A program made the position numbers and the translations under genes. Shown in pieces: positions 44,037 through 51,319 of a stretch of DNA of 64,000 bases; within the stretch, counting starts at the first letter, position 1; each line of letters opens with the position of its first letter. This DNA comes from an uncultured Clostridia bacterium (GTDB taxonomy: Bacteria > Bacillota > Clostridia > UBA1381): positions 1 to 64,000 of the forward strand of contig CAKSUM010000003.1 in assembly GCA_934501535.1 (NCBI GenBank). The letters run 5' to 3'. The notes beneath the pieces were generated by a model. It was not told where the DNA came from. It searched no databases and saw only the letters and a program-made list of their open reading frames with translations.

Positions 44037-44112
44037 ACTTCGGAGAACCTCATTAAATTGAGTGCCGAAGGGGCAAGGCGAAAGCCGAAACTCTCAGGCA
44101 AAAGGACGAAGA
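44037..44112 (+). promoter_or_regulatory. Glycine riboswitch aptamer
   Basis: ACTTCGGAGAACC opens P1, closing with CGAAG at 44107-44111. The hallmark core is CCGAAGGGGCAAGGCGAAAGCC and AAACTCTCAGGCAAAAGGAC, which matches the gcvT-type glycine aptamer. One complete aptamer is present; a hairpin upstream (ACTTTCAG/CTGAAAGT, 44006-44029) may take the place of the partner aptamer or ghost helix. A terminator follows and then an alanine/glycine symporter, so glycine probably controls its own transport. Confidence 0.9.
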
Positions 44113-44137
44113 CTGCATATACGCTTTCTTACTTTGG

Positions 44138-44169
44138 AGTTGCCGTTTTTGGGTCGGCAGCTTTTTTTT
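44138..44169 (+). terminator. Expression-platform terminator of the glycine riboswitch
   Basis: AGTTGCCG/CGGCAGCT stem with one T-G pair and eight T, 26 bases after the aptamer and about 60 bases before the symporter start. Confidence 0.75.
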
Positions 44170-44226
44170 GCGTTTTAAGACGTTAATTTCGCAAAAGAGC
44201 AATATTAAAAATTCGGGAGGAAGAAA

Positions 44227-45675
44227 ATGAATGCAGAAATGAGTTTAATGGACTCAATCAACAACGTTTTAAGCACAATTGACGGCTGGGTATGGGGCAT
44301 ACCGCTTATCGTACTTATACTGGCAGTAGGACTGGTTTTATCGCTTCGCACAGGCTTTGTGCAAGTGCTTCATCTGCCGAAAGCTCTGAAATATATGTTT
44401 CAGAATGAGAAAGACGGTGACGGTGATGTTACAAGCTTCGGCGCTTTATGTACGGCACTTTCGGCAACAATCGGTACCGGTAATATCGTCGGCGTTGCAA
44501 CCGCAATAGCAGGCGGCGGACCGGGTGCACTGTTCTGGATGGAATTTGCCGCATTTTTGGGAATGGCGACAAAATATTCCGAGGGTCTGCTTGCCGTAAA
44601 ATACCGCGAAATCGATTCAAACGGCAAGGTTCTCGGCGGCCCGTTCTACTACATAGAAAAAGGCATGGGCGCAAATTGGAAATGGCTTGCAAAGCTGTTC
44701 GCAATATTCGGCATGATGGTAGGTATCCTCGGAATAGGTACCATGACGCAGATTAACGGTATTACCGCTGCCGTACAGAACTTTTTCGACCCCGACAAAG
44801 CTATGGTAGCTTTCAGCATCGGAGAATACTCCTACGCATGGCCCACCGTACTTTCGGGCATTATCGTATCGCTGTTTGCAGCGCTTGTTATAATCGGCGG
44901 AATTAAGAGAATAGCAAAAGTATCGGAGATTGTTGTTCCGTTTATGGCGGTTTTGTACTTCCTGTGCGGAATTATACTTATCGTTACACATATACCCGAA
45001 ATACCCGCAGCAATAGCGCTCATAGTTAAGAGTGCATTCTGCCCCAAGGCAGTGCTTGGCGCTACTTTCGGTATCACGATAAAATCGGCAATGCAAAGCG
45101 GTATCGCACGCGGAATTTTCTCAAACGAATCCGGCATAGGCTCCGCTCCTATCGCTGCGGCTGCCGCTAAAACAAAAGAACCGGTAAGACAAGGTCTCGT
45201 ATGCATGACAGGAACATTTTTCGATACAATTATTATTTGTACGATAACCGGTCTTGCAATCGTACTTACAGGTTCATATCAGCAGGCAATGGACGGCTCT
45301 CTCGAGGGTGTTGCGATTACTACACGCGCTTTTACGGAAGGACTTCCCTTCTCAAGCAGCGTTTGTGCATTTCTTCTTATGATTTGCCTGGTATTTTTCG
45401 CATTTACCACCATTTTGGGCTGGGACTACTACTCGGAAAAATGTCTGCAGTATTTAGTCGGAAATAAAAAACCGGCAATTCTGACATACCGCGTTCTGTA
45501 CATTTTGGCGGTATTCATGGGACCGTACCTAAACGTCTCTTTCGTATGGACACTTGCCGACATAGTAAACGCACTTATGGCTTTCCCGAACCTTGTGGCA
45601 CTGTTCTCCCTGAGCGGAGTTGTCGCGGCGGAAACCAAAGCATATATACAAAAAATTAAGGCTGCAAACGATTAA
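44227..45675 (+). CDS. Alanine/glycine:cation symporter (AGCS family)
   Basis: 482 aa, about eleven membrane helices. AGCS signatures are GTGNIVGVATAIAGGGPGALFWMEFAAF and SGIARGIFSNESGIGSAPIAAA (each longer stretch read in part). The family takes up alanine or glycine with sodium. GGGAGGAAG precedes the ATG at 44227. Its place after the glycine riboswitch indicates a role in glycine transport, and because AGCS can run either way, uptake or efflux both fit. Confidence 0.95.
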   Translation: MNAEMSLMDSINNVLSTIDGWVWGIPLIVLILAVGLVLSLRTGFVQVLHLPKALKYMFQNEKDGDGDVTSFGALCTALSATIGTGNIVGVATAIAGGGPGALFWMEFAAFLGMATKYSEGLLAVKYREIDSNGKVLGGPFYYIEKGMGANWKWLAKLFAIFGMMVGILGIGTMTQINGITAAVQNFFDPDKAMVAFSIGEYSYAWPTVLSGIIVSLFAALVIIGGIKRIAKVSEIVVPFMAVLYFLCGIILIVTHIPEIPAAIALIVKSAFCPKAVLGATFGITIKSAMQSGIARGIFSNESGIGSAPIAAAAAKTKEPVRQGLVCMTGTFFDTIIICTITGLAIVLTGSYQQAMDGSLEGVAITTRAFTEGLPFSSSVCAFLLMICLVFFAFTTILGWDYYSEKCLQYLVGNKKPAILTYRVLYILAVFMGPYLNVSFVWTLADIVNALMAFPNLVALFSLSGVVAAETKAYIQKIKAAND

Positions 45676-45691
45676 TTGCAGTATCCGTGCG

Positions 45692-45718
45692 GGCGGCGTG
45701 AAAATGCGCCGCCTTTTT
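45692..45718 (+). terminator. Terminator of the symporter gene
   Basis: GGCGGCG/CGCCGCC stem, 8-base loop, five T; 16 bases after the stop. Confidence 0.8.
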
Positions 45719-45774
45719 ATTGCTCAAAAAATTGACCGGATTGTCTGAGTGACGGTAGTATCATTCTAAAAATA

Positions 45775-45858
45775 ACAAAACACCGGCAGTAAAATTCTAT
45801 TGGGCAGAAGCATTTTATCATGCTCGGCAGCTCAACATTATTTTACAGCCGGTTTTGT
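45775..45858 (-). terminator. Long hairpin after the GH127-like gene
   Basis: An 84-base imperfect inverted repeat: the outer arms ACAAAACACCGGCAGTAAAAT and ATTTTACAGCCGGTTTTGT pair with a two-base bulge, and an inner GAGCAT/ATGCTTC stem adds to it. A T-rich stretch follows on the minus strand. It begins four bases after the stop at 45862, so it terminates the GH127-like gene, but is longer than usual. Confidence 0.65.
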
Positions 45859-45861
45859 TTA

Positions 45862-47832
45862 TCAGATATATATTGTGTATCTGTAATCCTTAAATTCCAT
45901 CGTATCGGACGCAGCGGCAAAATCGCACATCATCAGCGTAAATTCTCCGTCATCGGTTTTAAAAAATATGTCAAATACAGCGCTTGCACCATCTTTCGGT
46001 GCCGCTTCAGCCCGTGCGCACGCATCGGCTGTGCAAAGACCGTGATTTTTCTTTATCTCCGCAATATCCGCACCGAAATCACGCGACAGCGCAAGCATGC
46101 TTGCACCTATGCAAACGCGTGCTCTGTTATCGCTTGCGACGGTATCACGGTTCATTTCGTCTGCAAAAATCTCCTCACCCGAAAAATATCTCAAAAGCAT
46201 GTACGGCGTTATCGGGAAGAAATTGAAGTTGTAATCCCCTTTCAGTATTCTGACCGATTTATCAAAATCTACATTTATACTGCTTTTCCCGTCCGGAATT
46301 TCCGTTTCAAAATAAGTACCGGGTTCGGCATCAAAGTTCTTTCCGTTTACCGTAACAACGGTTTTTCTGCTCCATGACGGTATTCTGAGCATGATTTTCC
46401 GTGCGCCGTCCGACTCTATTTCCATACCCACATTCATGTACTGCTGATACCCGTCCGAAATGCAAATCTTTACACCGTCTGTCGAAACAGCTGCCTCATT
46501 GAAGAAATTTATGTATATATTTCTCCCCGACCGGCACACAGCCAACTCTGCCATATTCACAAATCCGCGCGCCATATTGTTTACGCAGCAATGACTGTAT
46601 CTCAATCCGACCTGTCCCACATCATACATATGCGCCTCGGTTCCGCGCACTCCGCGCGCAGCCCATGAACCATCACGCGTTACGCCTGCCGAAAACGGAT
46701 TATAAAATGCCATTTCAAAATAATCAAGATACGTGCAGTCCGCAGTCAGTTTATACAGCTCGCCTGCAAGACGCATAAAGTGAACCACATCGCAAAGCTC
46801 GGTAATCGCGCTTTCGTAATTTGACGCATGAATAAATATATCGTTAAATCCAACCGAAAACAATGTATTGTATTCATACTTAATAAGGATATTCCAGAAA
46901 TTTTCCGCTGCGGTAAAATATGTTCTATCGCCGGTTATGCGATACAGCTCGCACAGACCGTCAAAGCATGACATCATTTCATACGCCTTGTGCGAATCTT
47001 CATATCTGCGCGGCTCCGAAAGACCTTCTCCCGCATTTTCAGAGCTTGGCGGAATATCGCTTGTTTCATAATTCCACAGGTGTATCGGCATTTTCGCAAG
47101 TGCACATTTTATAATCTTGCAGCAGCGCGTTGTATCATCTTGCCATTCATTTGCAATTTCCAGCGCAAAATCAAGATATTTTTTATTTTCCGTCAGCCTG
47201 TACAAAATTAAAACGGGCTTTAAAACCGAGCCTGACGGCAATCCCCAAAACGTGCCTGTTTCACATATTTTTGCCCCCATATCATTCAGCATGTCAATCA
47301 GTTGGTCGGTGAATGATATGCACGCTGACAGAATTTTTTCGTCATGCAGAAGCTCATATGCCTCCAGCATAGCCCACAGCGTATACTTTCTGCACCAAAT
47401 ATTCCACGTCCAGTCGCAGGGCCAGTCATAGCCGGTAATCCTCTGAACCTCTTTTACCGGCGCCTTAAAAATCTGCCGCTCATTTTTATATGAACCCAGA
47501 TAGCCGTCCTGACGCTGATATTCAAGCACGCGATAAACGCTGCCGCGTATAAATTCCTTCAAATTTTCATCTTTGGTGTATCGGCAGCCGCGGCATGCGC
47601 TGATTATAACTTTGCCCCAAAATTCCCCCTGCCATAATCCCACCGGCGGATTTTCGTCATCTATACAATTTTTAAATGCCGCTTCAGTTTCGGGAAATAT
47701 CTCCTTTTGCGCCTTCTCCGAGGTCATGCGCTCAAATATGACTTTTCGGAATTTCTCCCCGATTTTTCCGCCGAGCTGCGCCTCGCCTATCGGAAGCGCA
47801 TCGGCTGCATCATTTACTCGATATTCTATCAT
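45862..47832 (-). CDS. GH127-like (DUF1680) glycoside hydrolase
   Basis: 656 aa, no signal peptide, so cytoplasmic. An (alpha/alpha)6 barrel is suggested by the repeated helices (LWQGEFWGKVIISACRG, RITGDRTYFTAAENFWNIL), and SHCCVNNMARGF holds the Cys-Cys pair that in GH127 beta-L-arabinofuranosidases supplies zinc ligand and nucleophile. C-terminal beta domain has IMLRIPSWSRKTVVTVNG. The substrate may be an arabinoside, but relatives have other activities. It lies 13 bases after the GH99-like gene on the same strand. Confidence 0.8.
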   Translation of the reverse strand: MIEYRVNDAADALPIGEAQLGGKIGEKFRKVIFERMTSEKAQKEIFPETEAAFKNCIDDENPPVGLWQGEFWGKVIISACRGCRYTKDENLKEFIRGSVYRVLEYQRQDGYLGSYKNERQIFKAPVKEVQRITGYDWPCDWTWNIWCRKYTLWAMLEAYELLHDEKILSACISFTDQLIDMLNDMGAKICETGTFWGLPSGSVLKPVLILYRLTENKKYLDFALEIANEWQDDTTRCCKIIKCALAKMPIHLWNYETSDIPPSSENAGEGLSEPRRYEDSHKAYEMMSCFDGLCELYRITGDRTYFTAAENFWNILIKYEYNTLFSVGFNDIFIHASNYESAITELCDVVHFMRLAGELYKLTADCTYLDYFEMAFYNPFSAGVTRDGSWAARGVRGTEAHMYDVGQVGLRYSHCCVNNMARGFVNMAELAVCRSGRNIYINFFNEAAVSTDGVKICISDGYQQYMNVGMEIESDGARKIMLRIPSWSRKTVVTVNGKNFDAEPGTYFETEIPDGKSSINVDFDKSVRILKGDYNFNFFPITPYMLLRYFSGEEIFADEMNRDTVASDNRARVCIGASMLALSRDFGADIAEIKKNHGLCTADACARAEAAPKDGASAVFDIFFKTDDGEFTLMMCDFAAASDTMEFKDYRYTIYI

Positions 47833-47845
47833 GTTTTCCCTCCGT

Positions 47846-48961
47846 TCATTTCTTGCTTATGTAATCCGTAAATCTCCCGACGGCGTCCTGCATACCGTAA
47901 CCGTATGTTGTATCCGGCTCAAGGTAGTTTCCCTCTGTCCACTCATTCCATGAGGTTATCGTCATCATATTTGTACCGTTTTTCTTCATTAATTCATAAA
48001 ACTCACGCAGCGAACGTTCCAAAAGCTCCGGAGTTGCATTTATGCCGATAGGCGTAAACGGGTATTTCCCGACAGTATAGACCTCCGACTGAACCGTTCT
48101 CGGACTTGGATCCCAGCCGTTGACAACCGTAGGTATAACGGGAACTTTAACGGCACAATCCTCGATGTATGTCTTTTTTGAAAGCTCCAGCGCATCTGCC
48201 CAGTCAACCGTCAGCGGTTTTTGGTCAAAATCCCAGTTGTATTTTGAAACAGAGTCCGCGCCCAAAAGGTCAATCAGGGCGTTGCGTTCATCAATCGACA
48301 TCCCGTTCGGCTTTTCCCACCACGTCGAGCAGATATTAAGATGCAACCCTGCAAAGCCTGCCTTTACCGTTCTTTCGCGAAAATCGTCCATTGCCGCCTT
48401 TGCCTCCGTTTCGCCCAGCTGATTTACGAAAGATATTGGCAGATACAGCGAAAAATACGGTTTTCCGTTTAATTTTATGTAATTATCGCAGCCAAAATAA
48501 TTATCTATGCAGTATTGCGTAATCTCAAAAAATAACTCCCGCGTCGCTGTGCTGTGCGCCGTCGGCACACCTATCGGCGTGAGAGCCGTCGGGTGAAGCT
48601 GTCCCGCCGTGTGGTTGCACCACATCACGGCAAATTCAAAATCTCTGTTATTTTCTGCCTTTAAAAATCCGTTTTCAAGACATTTTTTGCGATACGGTCC
48701 GTCGGTGTGCCAATACCAGTCAAATATAAATCCGTCAATACCGCTCTTTTTCGCAGCGGCAATCTTCTTCGCCATAATGCCGGGATCGGATTCGTCCTCA
48801 TATCCCCAAAGCGGTATTTTCGGCTGGTCATGTCCTTCAAACCGCGGCGTTGCGTATTGCGCAACACGCCATTCCGTCCAGCCCGGTCCGTGCCATTTCT
48901 CATTTTTTTCGTCCACATGCCAATTAGGGAAATAATATGCGTACAATTTGCTGTCTTTCAT
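47846..48961 (-). CDS. GH99-like/WbsX family glycoside-active protein
   Basis: 371 aa. AYYFPNWHVDEKNEKWHGPG, GWTEWRVAQ, IDGFIFDWYWH and SWNEWTEGNYLEPDT are the WbsX (PF14307) and GH99-like signatures, including likely catalytic acids in the last motif. WbsX proteins cut or make mannan-type glycans. No signal peptide; probably cytoplasmic. It is the first gene of a pair with the GH127-like gene, suggesting joint breakdown of an oligosaccharide. The 5' site is AGGAGG. Confidence 0.85.
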   Translation of the reverse strand: MKDSKLYAYYFPNWHVDEKNEKWHGPGWTEWRVAQYATPRFEGHDQPKIPLWGYEDESDPGIMAKKIAAAKKSGIDGFIFDWYWHTDGPYRKKCLENGFLKAENNRDFEFAVMWCNHTAGQLHPTALTPIGVPTAHSTATRELFFEITQYCIDNYFGCDNYIKLNGKPYFSLYLPISFVNQLGETEAKAAMDDFRERTVKAGFAGLHLNICSTWWEKPNGMSIDERNALIDLLGADSVSKYNWDFDQKPLTVDWADALELSKKTYIEDCAVKVPVIPTVVNGWDPSPRTVQSEVYTVGKYPFTPIGINATPELLERSLREFYELMKKNGTNMMTITSWNEWTEGNYLEPDTTYGYGMQDAVGRFTDYISKK

Positions 48962-49412
48962 AGCATTTCCTCCTTATTTTCACTTTTCTTTATTCTACCA
49001 CGTACACCACTGTAGAGACAATAGCAAATATCCACCTCTTTTTGCACAAAATGTTGTCAGGTTTGATGTAAAACACGGTTAGATTTTGTATTTCTGCCGT
49101 GCTTTTACCGTTACGGCATTATTTTTCTGCTTTTTTACGGCGAAATAATACACAAATTGTTGTAAAAACTGCAAAGAAATCTGTATTTTGTGCAAATAAA
49201 ATGTTTATATCCATGCGGATATTATTTCCGCACCCAGTTCATATAAAATTTACAGCATATTTGTTTGCTTCCGTTTCAAAACCTGTTTTACATATTCGTT
49301 TTCAAAGTCTATATGTTTTTAATATTGCTCATTTTCTACACTCAATTCTTTATAAATTTCTTTTAGGTATTGTATTTTATCATAAAGCATTTACTTTTAC
49401 GAATGTGCTGAT
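48962..49412. other. Non-coding region upstream of the GH99-like gene
   Basis: About 450 AT-rich bases. A possible minus-strand promoter (TTGTCT, 18 bases, TAGAAT) lies near 48993-49022. A long plus-strand frame at 49099-49458 is low-complexity and lacks a ribosome site, so it is not called. Confidence 0.4.
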
Positions 49413-49456
49413 AAAAAAGAAAAGCCAAAAACCCATTTTACTGAGTTTTCAGCTTT
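49413..49456 (-). terminator. Terminator of glyA
   Basis: On the minus strand AAAGCTGAAAAC and GTTTTTGGCTTT form a 12-bp stem with wobble pairs, followed by TTTT-rich bases. It lies about 90 bases after the glyA stop. Confidence 0.6.
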
Positions 49457-49544
49457 AAATTTTGCTTTTGCTGCGCCGTTTCGGCTACTTCTTCATTTTT
49501 TTAAAATTATTTCCTTATCCGGCCGTTATCTTTTAAACCCGGCA

Positions 49545-50786
49545 TCAGCTGTATATCGGGAATTTTTCGCAAAGCTCCTGTACTTCTTTTGAAATTCTAT
49601 CCTTTGAATTATCAAAATCAACAACGGTGTCATAAATCCAGCCCGCAATTTTGACCATCTCCGGCTCTTTAAATCCTCTGCTTGTAACAGCCGGTGTTCC
49701 CACACGGATACCGCTTGTTATAAACGGACTTTGCGGATCATTGGGAATAGCGTTTTTATTTACGGTAATATGCACCTCGTCAAGACGCTTTTCCAATTCT
49801 TTTCCTGTAATATCAAATCCCGTCAGGTTAAGCAGCATCAGATGGTTGTCCGTGCCGCCGGAAACAAGTTTAAATCCCTTTGCAAGCAATGCTTCGCTGA
49901 GCGCCTTTGCGTTTAAAACAATCTGCTTTTGATATTGTTTGAACTCGTCCGTCATAGCCTCGCCAAAAGCCACCGCTTTGGCTGCAATTATGTGCATAAG
50001 CGGACCGCCCTGTGTTCCGGGGAAAACCGCCTTATCGATTTGTTTTGCCAGCTCTTCACGGCACAAAATCAGTCCGCCTCTCGGTCCGCGCAGCGTCTTG
50101 TGCGTTGTGCTTGTCACCACATCGGCGTACGGAACCGGGCTTGGGTGCAGTCCTGCCGCAACCAATCCTGCAATGTGCGCAATATCTATCATCATATATG
50201 CGCCGACTTCATCACAGATTTCTCTTATTTTCTTAAAATCAATAACTCTTGAATACGCGCTTGCGCCTGATACAATCATCTTGGGCTTGCATTCCAACGC
50301 TTTTGCACGCATTGCCTCATAGTCTATCGTTTCCGTATCGTCTGAGACCTCATACGGGACTACGTTAAAATATTTTCCCGAAATATTCACCGGCGAGCCG
50401 TGAGAGAGATGTCCGCCGTGCGCAAGACTGAGTCCCATAACGGTATCTCCCGGCTGCAGCAGCGCAAAAAATACCGCAAGATTGGCATTTGCACCGCTGT
50501 GCGGCTGAACATTCGCATGCTCTGCCCCAAACAGCTTTTTTGCACGTTCGCGCGCAATATTTTCAACAATGTCAACATACTGACAGCCGCCGTAATAACG
50601 CTTTCCCGGATAACCCTCGGCATATTTGTTCGTTAATATGCTTCCTGCTGCAAGCAATACCGCTTTTGAAACAATATTTTCCGATGCAATCAGTTCAATA
50701 TTGTGCTGCTGACGTTTCAGCTCCAAATCGCAGGCGTCATACACTTCGCGGTCATAATTTGCAAGTTCTTCAAAAAAATTACTCAT
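49545..50786 (-). CDS. glyA: Serine hydroxymethyltransferase
   Basis: 413 aa, full length. PLP fold with IELIASENIVSKAVL, NKYAEGYPGKRYYGGCQYVD, the PLP-Lys region VVTSTTHKTLRGPRGGLI and GTDNHLMLLNLT. It interconverts serine and glycine with folate. Start ATG 50786 follows GGAGG. It has its own promoter and a structured leader. Its glycine link may tie it to the riboswitch-controlled symporter about 5 kb away. Confidence 0.97.
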   Translation of the reverse strand: MSNFFEELANYDREVYDACDLELKRQQHNIELIASENIVSKAVLLAAGSILTNKYAEGYPGKRYYGGCQYVDIVENIARERAKKLFGAEHANVQPHSGANANLAVFFALLQPGDTVMGLSLAHGGHLSHGSPVNISGKYFNVVPYEVSDDTETIDYEAMRAKALECKPKMIVSGASAYSRVIDFKKIREICDEVGAYMMIDIAHIAGLVAAGLHPSPVPYADVVTSTTHKTLRGPRGGLILCREELAKQIDKAVFPGTQGGPLMHIIAAKAVAFGEAMTDEFKQYQKQIVLNAKALSEALLAKGFKLVSGGTDNHLMLLNLTGFDITGKELEKRLDEVHITVNKNAIPNDPQSPFITSGIRVGTPAVTSRGFKEPEMVKIAGWIYDTVVDFDNSKDRISKEVQELCEKFPIYS

Positions 50787-50810
50787 CTTTTCCTCCATCT
50801 GAATGACAAA

Positions 50811-50880
50811 CGGCGTACCTGTTTCTATGGGAAACAGGTATGCCGAAACATTCCGTTATTGTATAGTTTAAGCGGCATAT
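50811..50880 (-). promoter_or_regulatory. Structured leader of glyA with alternative pairings
   Basis: On the minus strand a 15-bp hairpin (CGGCATACCTGTTTC/GAAACAGGTACGCCG, one mismatch, 50811-50845) ends about 25 bases before the ATG. The segment 50839-50845 can instead pair with 50873-50879 (TATGCCG/CGGCATA). The two pairings exclude each other, as in a regulatory leader. No known riboswitch core (glycine, ZTP, THF) was recognised. Confidence 0.5.
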
Positions 50881-50911
50881 CATTACCTTAAAACTGCTGC
50901 CCTTATGTAGA

Positions 50912-50940
50912 ATTTTAGCATATTCCGCCGCCTTTGTCAA
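50912..50940 (-). promoter_or_regulatory. Promoter of glyA
   Basis: Minus-strand TTGACA, 17 bases, TAAAAT; start near 50905, leaving a leader of about 120 bases. Confidence 0.7.
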
Positions 50941-50952
50941 GTACAAATCAAG

Positions 50953-51024
50953 TTAATTCATTTTCAAAACCGTTTTTAAAATTCCCGACAAAAATTTAGG
51001 CATTTTCACAACTACAACCTTCAT
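50953..51024 (-). CDS. spoVM: Stage V sporulation protein SpoVM
   Basis: 23 aa: MKVVVVKMPKFLSGILKTVL plus KMN. It keeps the pattern of SpoVM (B. subtilis 26 aa, with PKFLGGI): Pro at position 9, then KFLSGIL on an amphipathic helix that inserts shallowly and recognises the curved forespore membrane and helps SpoIVA. GAAAGGAG lies ten bases before the ATG. It is 21 bases after a second small membrane-protein gene. It is strong evidence that the organism is descended from spore-formers and probably sporulates. Confidence 0.88.
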   Translation of the reverse strand: MKVVVVKMPKFLSGILKTVLKMN

Positions 51025-51045
51025 GATACAAACTCCTTTCAGCCC

Positions 51046-51198
51046 CTAAAATCTGAACAGACATAAGTACGCTATCATGAGTATCAGCGCCGTTTCCACA
51101 ACCGCCACCATATATATTGGAAACAGCAGACCGCATATCATTCCGACGCAAAAAGTAAGCGCGGCCAGCCCCACCGCCTTACAGCCCAGTTTCAGCAT
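51046..51198 (-). CDS. Small two-helix membrane protein upstream of spoVM (50 aa)
   Basis: 50 aa with AAAGGAGG at proper spacing. Two hydrophobic stretches (AALTFCVGMICGLLFPIYMV and AVVETALILMIAYLCLF) are joined by a short turn, and it ends FRF. It is not recognised from known SpoVM partners. Co-location with spoVM (21 bases) suggests expression in the mother cell. A CATAGTATA element, close to a sigma-K -10, lies upstream at about 51231-51239, but sigma-E was also considered and the call is weak. Confidence 0.7.
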   Translation of the reverse strand: MLKLGCKAVGLAALTFCVGMICGLLFPIYMVAVVETALILMIAYLCLFRF

Positions 51199-51264
51199 AC
51201 CTATGCTCCTCCTTTCAGGGATATATTGTATACTATGAAATTGCCGCGATTTTGTGCCCGTAAA

Positions 51265-51299
51265 ACAAAAAAGAGCGGAAAAAGGTACGTCCTTTCCGC
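51265..51299 (-). terminator. Terminator of the GH42 gene
   Basis: GCGGAAAGG/CCTTTTTCCGC stem with two bulged bases, then TCTTTTTTG on the minus strand, 20 bases after the stop at 51320. Confidence 0.7.
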
Positions 51300-51319
51300 G
51301 CCCTTTTCCGCCGCTGTCA

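Noticed and set aside
49099..49458. 119-codon plus-strand frame in the gap upstream of glyA's terminator
   Set aside because: AT-rich and Phe/Ile/His-rich, no ribosome site, and it crosses the glyA terminator.
50787..50940. ZTP or tetrahydrofolate riboswitch before glyA
   Set aside because: The expected conserved cores were looked for and not found; only an unclassified structured leader is claimed.
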